From NCBI RefSeq assembly GCF_042685265.1, contig NZ_JBHUMX010000041.1: a DNA stretch of 64,000 nt, one strand, 5' to 3'. The position numbers and the translations under genes are program-made. Origin of the DNA: Oceanobacillus_B kapialis (lineage in GTDB: Bacteria > Bacillota > Bacilli > Bacillales > Amphibacillaceae). A model generated the notes under the pieces. That model was not told where the DNA came from, made no database searches, and saw only the letters and a program-made list of their open reading frames with translations. Positions 17,105 through 27,242 of this stretch are shown one piece after another (within the stretch, counting starts at the first letter, position 1; each line of letters starts with the position of its first letter).

Positions 17105-19012
17105 TCACCTGCTGCCCAACACTTCCTTAAACTCTGCAAAGTTCCTGCACGCTATTACTCTTCTAATCAAGTCTTTATCATCTAACAGGTTACCCAATGC
17201 CTCAAACATTGGCCTGAGCTCTTGCTTCCTATTCTTACTGGCGTTTAGTAAGAAAATTAATTGTACCGGTTTATCTCCCCACACAATTGGTTTACTTAAC
17301 GTCATGATAGATAGGAAAGTGCCTGTAGACATTGGCTCCAAGGGATGAGGGATTGCAACCAAGTTTCCAAAACTTGTTGAAGCGTATTCCTCTCGCTTTA
17401 AAACGGAATGAAAATATCGCTCATCAACCATTCCGCTTTGCTTTAGTTCCTCACATAGAAAACGAAGGATAGCTTTAGGGGAGTGAAACTCTTCCCGAAA
17501 ATAAGAAAACGCTTTCAAAAAATATTTTTCCATACCTGTATTTCTTCTTTTAATCGCTCCCTCAATGGTAGAGATATCTGTTTTTCCTAAAATCGTGCTT
17601 ATTTGAATGACCGGAATACCTGGGTCCCATCCTAATGGAATCGTCGTAATGATAAAGTCTACTCCATCGAGTGATTCGTATTTTAGGTTGTACATTTCTG
17701 TGGTACCAGCTATTTCCACCTCTTCCCCGATAAGATCCCTCAACTTAAATTTTAAAAGTTGTGCACTCCCCATTCCAGAAGCACAAACAATCAGACATGT
17801 TTCTTTGCGGGAAGCAGCCTGTTTCCTGCGTTCCTGAGCTACTTCTATGTGCAAGGCAAGGTATGCGATTTCATCTTCTGCCAATTTTATCCCCTGCTCC
17901 TCCACCAATACTTCACTACCAATAAGTGCTGCTTCAAAGGAAAGTGGATAATTCCTTTTTATCTCATCAAGCATAGGATTACGGCTATTCATTTGATAGT
18001 AGTAACGACTAATTGCAGGTTTAAGGTGCAAGGCAAGCGCTACATGTAACTCCTTGTCTGTTTTTAAATCAATCCCATAGTGAAAATCGATTCTCTCTAC
18101 CATTTTTCCGACCAATTCGATGACAGTAGCGTCCATTCTATATATTAGGTCATTCGTCTTTTCTTCAGCAGAATTAAGTCGTGTTCCTAATAAGTGCATG
18201 GCCAAATAAGCCACTTCCTTTTTAGGAAAAGATATCGATAAAGCATTAGCTATATCTTGCAATATTACACGAGCAACCTTATACGCTTTTTCTTCCTGTA
18301 AATCCTCATCATCCAAATTGGATTGAATTGCTTGGTTTTCCTGTAGGCGCCTAATCGCAATAGCAACATGGGTAATTAAATTATGTAGGCTAATATCTGA
18401 AATAAGAATATGAGATTTACGCAAATTGGATAGAATGCTATTTCTTATAATTTGCATTTCAGCTTGGGGTAAGATTGACTGATCTACCGATTCCCTTAAA
18501 ATAGAGGGTTCTTGCTGGTATAGCCACTCCGCAATACAGAAACGGATCTGCATCTCATCGCCAACCACTTTAATGCCATAGTTGGGCTTTTGCTCTAAGG
18601 TGAGCTGGTAGTCTTGTAGAATTTTTCGAACCTGACGCAAATCGCCCTGAAGGCTAGACCGGCTGACGAACAGTTCATCAGCCAGTTCTTCAAGCTTTAT
18701 ATAGGTTGTCTGCATAAGTAATTTTTCGATTAAAAAATGAACCCTATCTTCTGGTTCTGTAGGTGCTGTGTGGGATTTTTGCTCCTTAATTACCATAGCT
18801 GCCCTCGATTTATCGATGGAGCGTATTTCATACCCTTTCCCACGCGTGGAGATGATGTGTACATTGTAATGAGACAATAACGAATGAAGATCTTTCAAAT
18901 CGTTTCTTACCGTTTTGGAACTTACCTGGAGCTCTGTGGAAATTTCTTGACTTGTGATAGCTTGCGTGGCTGAAAGAAGTAATTGCAATATTTTTTCATG
19001 ACGTGCATGCAT
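17105..19012 (-). CDS. LicR/ManR-type PTS-regulated transcription activator
   Basis: A regulator of about 635 residues. Order: N-terminal HTH (EISTELQVSSKTVRNDL), a second HTH of Mga type (about 85-165), two PRD domains with regulatory His residues (about 170-400), an EIIB-like domain with Cys in CASGMGSAQLL (about 405-490) and a C-terminal EIIA-like domain with His in AIPHPLEP. The start is set at 19012 with GGGGGA before it; an ATG 15 nt upstream is possible. It lies upstream of, and in the same direction as, the PTS operon and probably activates it in response to substrate and PTS phosphorylation. Confidence 0.9.
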   Translation of the reverse strand: MHARHEKILQLLLSATQAITSQEISTELQVSSKTVRNDLKDLHSLLSHYNVHIISTRGKGYEIRSIDKSRAAMVIKEQKSHTAPTEPEDRVHFLIEKLLMQTTYIKLEELADELFVSRSSLQGDLRQVRKILQDYQLTLEQKPNYGIKVVGDEMQIRFCIAEWLYQQEPSILRESVDQSILPQAEMQIIRNSILSNLRKSHILISDISLHNLITHVAIAIRRLQENQAIQSNLDDEDLQEEKAYKVARVILQDIANALSISFPKKEVAYLAMHLLGTRLNSAEEKTNDLIYRMDATVIELVGKMVERIDFHYGIDLKTDKELHVALALHLKPAISRYYYQMNSRNPMLDEIKRNYPLSFEAALIGSEVLVEEQGIKLAEDEIAYLALHIEVAQERRKQAASRKETCLIVCASGMGSAQLLKFKLRDLIGEEVEIAGTTEMYNLKYESLDGVDFIITTIPLGWDPGIPVIQISTILGKTDISTIEGAIKRRNTGMEKYFLKAFSYFREEFHSPKAILRFLCEELKQSGMVDERYFHSVLKREEYASTSFGNLVAIPHPLEPMSTGTFLSIMTLSKPIVWGDKPVQLIFLLNASKNRKQELRPMFEALGNLLDDKDLIRRVIACRNFAEFKEVLGSR

Positions 19013-19075
19013 AAAACAATCCCCCATTTAATGAAAATTGCTTTTTAAAGAATACAATCTCGATGTATGTAAGCC

Positions 19076-19231
19076 TTAGCTCTTGCTTCGGTTAAATAAA
19101 GCAACCATTACAAAACCAGTTCCCATACCAATTAAAGTACCTGCTGCAATACGGTCAAAGAGCATGCCAATTCCTATACCTAGGAACATGCAGCCAACAA
19201 ATGCAATCCAACCAACATCATACTTATTCAT
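19076..19231 (-). CDS. Small two-helix membrane protein
   Basis: 51 residues starting MNKYDVGWIAF at 19231, chosen for AGGGGGAG upstream; an open frame extends 39 nt further. Two hydrophobic, glycine-rich segments are separated by FDRIAA. No family recognised. It sits just downstream of a decayed M20 peptidase on the same strand and may once have been its partner. Confidence 0.55.
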   Translation of the reverse strand: MNKYDVGWIAFVGCMFLGIGIGMLFDRIAAGTLIGMGTGFVMVALFNRSKS

Positions 19232-19295
19232 CCCCTGCTCCCCCTTTAAATGCTCTTTCAACCTATCCACGTTAAGGAAGGAATATCTTCCTCCC

Positions 19296-19478
19296 TTAAA
19301 GCGAACAGATTAACTTACAAAGCAGTGCTGTCCGGTCAGGTATTTCATCTATAATAATATGTTCATTTCTGGCGTGTATGCCTTCCCCTGCTGCCCCAAG
19401 GCCATCAAGTGCCGGAATCCCCATTGCAGCGGTGAAGTTGCCGTCACTCCCACCGCCGGCTGCTTCCTCTTTCCTCAT
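19296..19478 (-). pseudogene. C-terminal remnant of an M20 metallopeptidase
   Basis: The 60 codons match only the end of an M20 (carboxypeptidase G2/ArgE-like) enzyme: GGGSDGNFTAAMGIPALDG, GEGIHARNEH with the metal-binding His, and IPDRTALL. The roughly 320 upstream residues, including the catalytic Asp/Glu, are absent and no frameshifted continuation is visible. A purine-rich GGGGGAGGATGAG precedes an ATG by chance or by repair. Non-functional as a peptidase. Confidence 0.8.
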
Positions 19479-19688
19479 TTCTCATCCTCCCCCTTTTTAT
19501 TTATTTGAAAATTAACAACTTATAATCAATTATAATAATTATATATCCTTAATACAAAGAAAAAGAATAGACAAAAGTTCTCGTAATTTTTTCTCCCTTT
19601 TGACAAAAATTTTGCTATACTTATCCATGCTAGGTATATATGCCTAAGCTGGATTTCTTATTTTTTAAAGAAAGGAGGTAAAAAAACA

Positions 19689-21080
19689 ATGTCTTTTTGT
19701 AAGGAATGCGGAGCAAAGTTAAAATCAAATGATCGGTTCTGTACGGAATGTGGGAAGGAAATTTCGCAAAAAGCAGAAAGCAATGCGGCAACACGAGCGA
19801 GTAAACCCAGACAGCCTATGAAAAAACGCACGAAAGTTGCGCTTCTATCACTCGGTATTTTGTGTATTGCTTTCTTTATTACTTATAAATTACTAGATAG
19901 CCATTACAGTCCGATTAAACAGCTACAAGCGATGGATGAAGCAATCTCGGCAAATCAAACGGATGCGTTTCTTGATCAGATTCAATTCGAGGAAGATGCA
20001 TTACTTGATGAGGAATCCTATTTCGATTACATAAAAGAAACAGAATGGGAACATGTGAAAGAGCAGTTTTTGCATATGGTGGAATCAGAAGAGCAGCAGC
20101 CAACTAAGCTGGAGAAAAAAATAACGAGCTATAACGGGACAGAGCTATTTCGTGTGAAACCCGAATCCGTTATGATGGGACTTTTTACAACTTATACTTT
20201 TAAAGCAGTACCAGGCGAGCTTGTAGTTGCAGCTTCGATGGATGATGCAACTGTCACGATTGGCTCGAAAACAGAGTCGCTTAAAGCTGAGGAACCAACG
20301 GAAATCGCTTCGCTCTACCCAGGAGGCTATACGTTGAATGCTAAAGCGAAGAACATGTTCGGTGACTTCACTTATGAAGAAGAATTGGAGCTAGAGGCGA
20401 TCGATCAACATGAGCTTTATGTGTCTTTTCCAGGCTATACACAAAGTATTTATTCCAACCAAATGGAAGCAAATCTATTTATTAACGGAGAGGATACAGG
20501 CAAGAAACTGCATGAATTCGACACCCTTGGCCCTATCCCAGAAGGTAACGACTTAGAACTTCATGCTGAATGGGAAGCACCGAATGGCGAGTTATTGAAA
20601 ACAGAAACACTCTACCCACAGGCAGATAGCTGGTATGGACTTGAATTTTGGTTTGATGATCAAGCCATTTATGCAGCAATGGCAACGGAATCAGCTGTAT
20701 CACCGGAAGAAGAAGCGAGTGACCTTGTCCTAAGCTTCCGTGATGCCTACGAGGATGCAGTGAACTTCCAAGATTATAGTCTTGTAGAGCCTTATTTAGA
20801 AACCGGCAGTGCTGCGGCTGATGAGTTAGGAACGTACATTGCTGATTTGGAAGATACGGATTATTATTATGAATTTACGGCAAATGAAGTAATAAACGCG
20901 ACGATTGTGGATGACAAGACGGTTAGCATCACAACAAGTGAACAATTCACATTCACCAACCATCTGAATGAACAAACGGATTACGATCGTGAAAAAATCT
21001 ATACCGTCGTCAACACAGAAGATGGCTACCGTATCCGCAGTATAACGTATGAAGAAACAGAGAGAGAAAAGATAGAATAA
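19689..21080 (+). CDS. Zinc-ribbon membrane protein, TcaA family
   Basis: 463 residues. An N-terminal zinc ribbon with two CxxC pairs (CKECG and CTECG, residues 4-22) is followed by a basic linker, one transmembrane helix (about 48-68) and a long extracytoplasmic part rich in Glu/Thr with repeated beta-sandwich-like segments. This is the layout of TcaA/YvbJ proteins, which in staphylococci affect glycopeptide susceptibility. AGAAAGGAGGT lies before the ATG. The next gene also starts with a zinc ribbon and is 20 nt downstream, so they form an operon. Confidence 0.82.
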   Translation: MSFCKECGAKLKSNDRFCTECGKEISQKAESNAATRASKPRQPMKKRTKVALLSLGILCIAFFITYKLLDSHYSPIKQLQAMDEAISANQTDAFLDQIQFEEDALLDEESYFDYIKETEWEHVKEQFLHMVESEEQQPTKLEKKITSYNGTELFRVKPESVMMGLFTTYTFKAVPGELVVAASMDDATVTIGSKTESLKAEEPTEIASLYPGGYTLNAKAKNMFGDFTYEEELELEAIDQHELYVSFPGYTQSIYSNQMEANLFINGEDTGKKLHEFDTLGPIPEGNDLELHAEWEAPNGELLKTETLYPQADSWYGLEFWFDDQAIYAAMATESAVSPEEEASDLVLSFRDAYEDAVNFQDYSLVEPYLETGSAAADELGTYIADLEDTDYYYEFTANEVINATIVDDKTVSITTSEQFTFTNHLNEQTDYDREKIYTVVNTEDGYRIRSITYEETEREKIE

Positions 21081-21100
21081 ACATAAAAGAGGGGATCAAT

Positions 21101-21898
21101 ATGCTCGTTTGTACGACATGTAATCATCAACAAGATACAGGAAAGTTTTGTGGTGCATGCGGGGCTGCTGTTATACCTGCAGGAGAAGCAGGTAATGCAG
21201 GAGCTACTGCTGTCCAAGTAGAGGTAGCTGCTACAACTGCAGCAGGAAACACATCTAGTGATGTAAAAGCTGGCTTTCAAAGCTACGGCTCCTATTTTTT
21301 TAGCTTATTAAAAAACCCAACCTTAGCATTTCAGTCTAGTCGCAATCATTTTCTATCAGGATTTATCACATTACTAATCTATGCGATTTCCTTTTCGTTA
21401 AGCATTTATTTTTTAGCTAATTCCTTAATGCGTTCATTTATGGGCGGGTTTGCTTCTACTGAGAGCACGCTGCCGTTTTTCGAATTAAACTTTCGCTTGG
21501 TCATCATTATTGCGATTACAATGGCCATTTCTTTACTGAGTGCCTATATCATGGTGAAAGTCGCTAAGAATCCGATTGATTTTCAAACATTCCTGGCTCA
21601 AATTGGAGGCTTGGCAGTACCTTTTACAGGTTTAAACGTGCTCGCTATTCTTTTCGGTTTGGCTGGATCTGTTTCATTAACGATGTACACGCTTGGGACA
21701 TCTTTATTGTTGTATTTATTGTTTGTGCCGGTACTCATGGTTTATGAAAAAGCGTACGTGGTTGCCAAGCAAGGGCAACGTGTTTATCTTAGTCTGGCAA
21801 CTGTTGTCGTCATGACGATTCTTTCGTATGTGATTGGAAGAATTATGCTGGCTGAATTTCTAAGTGATGTAGAAGATCTGTTATATTACGTGCTATAA
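21101..21898 (+). CDS. Zinc-ribbon, multi-pass membrane protein (YvbI/Yip1-like)
   Basis: 265 residues. Two CxxC pairs (CTTCN, CGACG) form a zinc ribbon at the N terminus, followed by an Ala/Gly/Thr-rich linker and five or six hydrophobic helices from about residue 85 onward. The helices resemble a Yip1-type domain. Paired with the upstream TcaA-like gene and ended by a terminator. Function unknown; a joint envelope role is inferred from the shared zinc-ribbon design. Confidence 0.7.
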   Translation: MLVCTTCNHQQDTGKFCGACGAAVIPAGEAGNAGATAVQVEVAATTAAGNTSSDVKAGFQSYGSYFFSLLKNPTLAFQSSRNHFLSGFITLLIYAISFSLSIYFLANSLMRSFMGGFASTESTLPFFELNFRLVIIIAITMAISLLSAYIMVKVAKNPIDFQTFLAQIGGLAVPFTGLNVLAILFGLAGSVSLTMYTLGTSLLLYLLFVPVLMVYEKAYVVAKQGQRVYLSLATVVVMTILSYVIGRIMLAEFLSDVEDLLYYVL

Positions 21899-21904
21899 TT
21901 GGAA

Positions 21905-21941
21905 AAATGGGCCTGGGACGTTATGTCATGGCCCATTTTTT
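21905..21941. terminator. Convergent terminator
   Basis: AAATGGGCC and GGCCCATTT pair across a 16-nt loop with A-run before and T-run after; it can serve the plus-strand zinc-ribbon operon and the minus-strand kinase gene. Confidence 0.85.
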
Positions 21942-21962
21942 GACCTTTTTCCAAAAATGCTT

Positions 21963-24900
21963 CTAATATCCTTTCAACGCGATATGAAAGCTTGATCCTT
22001 TTTCTATTTCACTTTCTGCCCAAATTCTGCCGTTGTGGTGGTTGATGATTTCTTTGCTGATGGCTAGGCCGAGTCCGTGGCCTTTTTTACCAATTGTAGC
22101 GCTTTTAGAGTAGGACCGATCAAATACATATGGTAAGTCTTCAGGCGCAATCCCTGTCCCCTTATCACGCACTGTAATAATTATTTCATCGTAGATTAGC
22201 GATAGAGAAATAATGATTTCTCCTTCATTGGCATGCTTAATAGCATTGGAAACTAGGTTGGTCAGCACCTGGTCCATGCGCCTCACATCCACTTCTACAA
22301 GGGACCATTCCTCTACTCCAGACGCCATTTCCTGTCTAAATGAAAGCCCTGATCGGTTTACTTCTAGTTCATATTGAGGGCAAAGCTGTTTAAACAGCTC
22401 GTCTGCTGGCCACATTTCCATTTTAAAGCTAGCATTCCCCGATTCTAATTGGGCAAGATCAAATAAGTCCTCCACTAAATGATTCAGCAAATGTAATCTA
22501 CGTTTGGCCACCTGTAAATAATCTCGCTGCATTTCCGGTGTATTGGCTATACCGTCCAGGATAGCATTCACATAACCGTTAATAGTTGCAAGAGGTGAAC
22601 GAAGGTCGTGGGAGATGTTAGCTAGCATTTTACCACGGAGAACTTCAGCCTTCGCAAGCGTTTCATTAGCAAGCAGCAGTTGTTTGTTCACCGTATGCAA
22701 TTGGGCGGTTCGTTCTGCTACCTTTGTTTCAAGCTTGGCATATAAATAAGCATTTTCTATCGATATAGCAGCTTGGGAGGCGAGGGTTGTCAATAACCTG
22801 GTCACTTCCTCGGTAAACACATAGGCAGTATGGCGGTTATCCAAATAGAGAATCCCGATTAGTCTGTGCTGTTGTAAAATCGGCAGGCAAAGTACTGATT
22901 TAACTTGCTGTTTTGCCATAAAGTCATCACCGCCAAAGTAACCTCCATCCTTGCTTGCGTCATGCAACACGACACGTTCTCCTGCTCGTTGCACGTAGTT
23001 CAAAATTGCCGTAGGAACTTCCATACCTGTCTTCAAGGGGACTGGTGGCTCATAAGTGATTGGATCAGATTCCACTTCATTTGAGGCAGCTAGTGATAAA
23101 GATTCCTCGCCCTGCAAAAAGAAATAGGCCCGCTCTGCTCCTGCATGCGTCATCACTATTTGTAACCATTTCTTCAACAGTTCAGCAAGCACAACCTCAC
23201 GAGATAGAATGCTTGTCGCCTCCATCATCATGTTGACATCTAATGGCTGTACCTCCATAAGTTGCGCAGATTCCTCCTCAGATAGCAGGATATCGGGGTA
23301 CGTTTTTGCTAAATGGGCAGCTACCCTAAAAGCTTCCCACTCCTTAAACTTACTATAGGCCTCCCTCATAAAGGAGGTTGCCAGCTTATGTAACTTTCGC
23401 TCCTTATAATAGTGAGCCGTGCATCGATAAATCACCGCCGCATCCTGCATGTAGCCATGTTCCATTGCCCCCTCTGCAGCCTCGGCATACAGGGTATCCA
23501 CCTTAGGGGATGGACCTTGCAAAAGAAACTGGTATTCAGCCAGAATATGAGTATATTTATGTTGAAAATTTGTTGGGCTATGGTTCGCCCATTGTTTAAG
23601 CTGTTTGAGGAGAGGGGTTACCTTCGCCTTTGCAGATTTTCTAGAAAGGCTATTTTCTTTTGCAAAACGAACAAACCACAACGCCCGGTAATAAAAATAG
23701 TCCGGAACATTAATCAATATAAGTGTCTTTCCAACCAAGGTTTCTAATTTATTCAGGATCTGATGCGCCTCTAGCTGATCGTCAAGTATATAACTCATTT
23801 GCAAGCGGACAATGTGGTGAATAATGGTGGCAGACGGATCATCACCCGTAACATGATGGTGATAATGAACATCCCCTTCCTCTTTCAGCAAAACGTTCAT
23901 CCATTCTTGCAGCTCACCAAGAAACGTAGTGGAAATCGGGTATTCGTTCTGCTTTGCGAAATGAACCTGCTCTTCAATGACTTGCTTTACATCAGAAAGG
24001 CGGTCCCCCCTCATAAAATGGATAAGACAAATAAACATGCCACTGGCTCCTGCTAAATGTAAATTACCTGACTCTAAACAGAGTTGTTGGGACCGCTGCA
24101 GGTAATCAAGGTTATACCGGATATGCTGTTTCCAATGATTAATAAAAGTACCAAACACAAAATATACCCTTGCTTTTAAACTATTTTCCTGAAATTTCTC
24201 CACATGCGAAATAGCTAGTTTTCCAAATTTAAAGCTTGTATCATAATCTTTAAACCCTGCACTCATGGTTAACGCATAATTATTGAAAACTAACGCGGTA
24301 ATATTCATGTCTCCAAATGAAAGCGACAAACGCAAGGCACGAAGCATTAGCACTGTTGCCAAATTCTGATTGACATGATAGGTTGGAGCATTTGTGTTAA
24401 TCAGTGTGCGTAGTTTATAAAGCGCGTCCCCATCTTCTACTTTGGGAAGGTTTAGAAGATCTTTTTTCCTGTTTTTTAATAAGGCCACCCTCGTTAACAT
24501 ATATTCCTTAGCGATATCAAGCTTAGTCGGGTTTTCCTTAAACGACCACCCTACAAGCCTTAATCCTTCCAATCCAGCAGCAGTCGCTTTTTCTACTTGG
24601 TGGACATGGGTGTACAATGTGATCTTCAAATTATATACGCGCAATTTATCCGTAACTGCTTCTACATTTGCCAAAATTTCATCAAAAATCTCTTCTGCCT
24701 GTTCAAATTGCTTCGTTAAGTATGCTGCTTCCCCTAAACCAAGCATGATGCGGTAGGTGAGGGGATGAGCATCTAGTCTCCACTTGTTTGCCGGTAAAAG
24801 CTTTAGCGCACTTAGATAATAATGAAACGCTGCTTCCGGCGCTGCTCTACGTAAGGCTTTTTCACCCGCCAGCCAATTCCACTCCGCTAATTCAGAAAAT

Positions 24901-27122
24901 TTATGCGCTGGGAGCAGTGCTTTACTAGGGTTCAAATGATTCACAATGGAAAATATGTTGATATCTCTGTCTTCTTCCGAAAAGGTATGGAGAAGCTCTA
25001 GCCCAATTTTTAAATGATTGCGTTCTCTTTCCTTAACATCCATGCTGTCATAAAAAGCCTGCTGCATCTTATCATGTATAAAATGATAGACAGGTGGCTG
25101 ATCATGGAATAAAGCTGTTTCTTCTGGATAAATCCATTTATAGCTAGGGTCAGCTGGAACAATGAACCCTTCTTCTAACCCCGGCCACAGCGCATCCGTT
25201 ACCCCCATAAAAGTCTTCCCTGAAATGGTTGCAAGCAACTTTAAGTCAAAACGATTTCCCAGACAGGATGCCAGTTGGAGCATATCAATCGTGTCTTGAG
25301 GCAAACGTTGTACATCTTGTGAGGTTAGAGAAATCATAGAATCCATTTCCGGCAATTGCTTTAGTCTTTCAACATCTACTCCCCAACCACCCTGCTCTTT
25401 TTTATAGGTAATGATTCGGTCACGATGTAGCGATTTTAGTAATTGTTCGATATAGAATGGATTGCCCTTGGTAATACGAAGCACCAGCTCCACTATGGAT
25501 GTTTTAGCTGCTTTCTCTCCATATAATACATCGTTAATCCACTTATTTACGTGAGTTTCTTCAAGTGGTTGTACGGGGATTTTACTGATAAGAAGGTTAT
25601 TCTCATTAAGCATTTTCATTACAGCATACAGCGGATGACCTGCATATACTTCATTATCTCGGAAGGCGCCAATAAGCAATAGATGGTTAGTATATAGGAG
25701 CACATGTTGTAATAGATCTAGTGTGGCTTGATCTGCCCATTGGAGATCGTCGATAAAAAGGATTAGTGGATGATCGGCTCTTGCAAACACGCCGACAAAC
25801 TGGCGAATGGCTTGGCGAAACCGGTTATGCATCCCCTCTGGTGTCAGATCAGCTGGTGACTCCTGTGGCCCAATAAGCCATTCTACTTCCGGTATAAAAT
25901 TGGCAATAACACCACCATAGGAACCAATCCCGTTTTCTAATTTCTCCTTCCACTCCTGAGTCCTTTCCTGTCCTTCTGATAAAATTTGCCGAATGAGTCC
26001 TTGGAATGCTTGAATGATAGGAGCATAGGGGACTTCCTTTTGTAATTTCACAAATTTCCCTGTAGTCATATAGCCTCGTTCACGGACCAATGTTTTTTGC
26101 AGTTCCTGGACGAGTGCCGTCTTTCCTGCACCAGAGGGCCCGGTAATAAAAATCATCCCACGTTTACCTCTGTTAACCTGTGCAATGCCTTCAGTTAGTT
26201 GACCAATGGCTGCTTCTCTTCCATACAGCTTTAGCGGGCGCTCGTAGCTATAAGCATGATCATCTTGCCGCAGATTAATAGAATCAGGGATCTCCCCATG
26301 TTGATTCCAAGCCTGGAGGCAATTCTCCAAATCTGTTTGCAGAATAGACGTGTTTTGATAGCGGTCACTCGGGGATTTCGCAAGTAACAACATGATTAAG
26401 TCAGAGATTGGCGCTGGGATAGTTGGATCTAGCTCTTTAGGTGCTGTAGGTACCTTTGCCAAATGAGCATATACCATTTCAGCAGGGCTTGAGGTTTCAA
26501 ATGGCAGTTTTCCTGTTATTATTTCATAAAATATAACCCCAAGTGTGTATAAGTCTGTCCGGTAATCGAGCGGGCGGTTCATTTTTCCCGTTTGCTCCGG
26601 GGACATATAGGCAACCTTATTTCGCAGCTGGTACGGACTTTCATTCAATTGCTGGATTTCTGTTGACAAGAACGTTGCTTGTTCAAATCCAGTTACTTTG
26701 ATCGCTTCTTTCTCTGTTAGTAAAAGATGGGCAGGATGGAGCATTTTGTGGGTGATATGGACGTGATGTAAAGAAGCGACAGCAGTAGCGATCCGGGCAG
26801 CTAATGTAAGGAATTCTTTTACTGGCAAGGGCCCTTTTTCCATCACAGCCTGCAAGCTAGTACCAGTAAAAGCTTCGGTTACTGTATAAACAGTCCCACC
26901 CTTCCGTTCTATTACTCTTGCTTGCAAGATAGCTTGATTATCTAACGTTTGGGATAGGTGAAAATCGTGCACCGCTGCAGCATAGTCGAAATTAGTCAGC
27001 TTATGAGGCCTATGTTTTATCGAAACGGCTTCTTGGTTGGTTAAATCAAATGCTTTATAGAGGGTCCAGCTAGTATTCTCCAATACTGCATGCAGCACAT
27101 GATAGCCTGGTAGCTTTATCAT
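21963..27122 (-). CDS. Giant pseudokinase / NTPase / GAF / histidine kinase hybrid sensor
   Basis: 1719 residues. Order: Ser/Thr kinase-like domain (about 1-270), AAA-type ATPase with Walker A GPSGAGKT and Walker B LFIDDLQWAD (about 290-650), a long helical TPR-like region (about 690-1250), a GAF domain (about 1290-1440), HisKA with His in ISHDLRSP (about 1505) and HATPase (NLVSNAIKHANEG, DKGTGIAPEDLP, GHGLGLAI). In the kinase-like part Lys36 (VSIK) and SPEQ remain, but HRD is HKM (125-127) and DFG is TGF (144-146), so it should not phosphorylate proteins. No membrane helix is evident; a cytosolic sensor is likely. The OmpR-type regulator lies about 260 nt upstream on the same strand. Confidence 0.9.
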   Translation of the reverse strand: MIKLPGYHVLHAVLENTSWTLYKAFDLTNQEAVSIKHRPHKLTNFDYAAAVHDFHLSQTLDNQAILQARVIERKGGTVYTVTEAFTGTSLQAVMEKGPLPVKEFLTLAARIATAVASLHHVHITHKMLHPAHLLLTEKEAIKVTGFEQATFLSTEIQQLNESPYQLRNKVAYMSPEQTGKMNRPLDYRTDLYTLGVIFYEIITGKLPFETSSPAEMVYAHLAKVPTAPKELDPTIPAPISDLIMLLLAKSPSDRYQNTSILQTDLENCLQAWNQHGEIPDSINLRQDDHAYSYERPLKLYGREAAIGQLTEGIAQVNRGKRGMIFITGPSGAGKTALVQELQKTLVRERGYMTTGKFVKLQKEVPYAPIIQAFQGLIRQILSEGQERTQEWKEKLENGIGSYGGVIANFIPEVEWLIGPQESPADLTPEGMHNRFRQAIRQFVGVFARADHPLILFIDDLQWADQATLDLLQHVLLYTNHLLLIGAFRDNEVYAGHPLYAVMKMLNENNLLISKIPVQPLEETHVNKWINDVLYGEKAAKTSIVELVLRITKGNPFYIEQLLKSLHRDRIITYKKEQGGWGVDVERLKQLPEMDSMISLTSQDVQRLPQDTIDMLQLASCLGNRFDLKLLATISGKTFMGVTDALWPGLEEGFIVPADPSYKWIYPEETALFHDQPPVYHFIHDKMQQAFYDSMDVKERERNHLKIGLELLHTFSEEDRDINIFSIVNHLNPSKALLPAHKFSELAEWNWLAGEKALRRAAPEAAFHYYLSALKLLPANKWRLDAHPLTYRIMLGLGEAAYLTKQFEQAEEIFDEILANVEAVTDKLRVYNLKITLYTHVHQVEKATAAGLEGLRLVGWSFKENPTKLDIAKEYMLTRVALLKNRKKDLLNLPKVEDGDALYKLRTLINTNAPTYHVNQNLATVLMLRALRLSLSFGDMNITALVFNNYALTMSAGFKDYDTSFKFGKLAISHVEKFQENSLKARVYFVFGTFINHWKQHIRYNLDYLQRSQQLCLESGNLHLAGASGMFICLIHFMRGDRLSDVKQVIEEQVHFAKQNEYPISTTFLGELQEWMNVLLKEEGDVHYHHHVTGDDPSATIIHHIVRLQMSYILDDQLEAHQILNKLETLVGKTLILINVPDYFYYRALWFVRFAKENSLSRKSAKAKVTPLLKQLKQWANHSPTNFQHKYTHILAEYQFLLQGPSPKVDTLYAEAAEGAMEHGYMQDAAVIYRCTAHYYKERKLHKLATSFMREAYSKFKEWEAFRVAAHLAKTYPDILLSEEESAQLMEVQPLDVNMMMEATSILSREVVLAELLKKWLQIVMTHAGAERAYFFLQGEESLSLAASNEVESDPITYEPPVPLKTGMEVPTAILNYVQRAGERVVLHDASKDGGYFGGDDFMAKQQVKSVLCLPILQQHRLIGILYLDNRHTAYVFTEEVTRLLTTLASQAAISIENAYLYAKLETKVAERTAQLHTVNKQLLLANETLAKAEVLRGKMLANISHDLRSPLATINGYVNAILDGIANTPEMQRDYLQVAKRRLHLLNHLVEDLFDLAQLESGNASFKMEMWPADELFKQLCPQYELEVNRSGLSFRQEMASGVEEWSLVEVDVRRMDQVLTNLVSNAIKHANEGEIIISLSLIYDEIIITVRDKGTGIAPEDLPYVFDRSYSKSATIGKKGHGLGLAISKEIINHHNGRIWAESEIEKGSSFHIALKGY

Positions 27123-27242
27123 TACTTTCTCCTCCTGCTTTAAATCAATTTAATGTATTGTTTAACCAAACTTAAACGATCCTTTAGCCTTATTTTGAAA
27201 ACATTTCATATAATGTAGTTAATGAACATGAGGGGGGATATT

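Noticed and set aside
19600..19621. Sigma-A promoter TTGACA ... TATACT before the TcaA-like gene
   Set aside because: Spacing between the two boxes is only about 10 nt, too short for a standard promoter.
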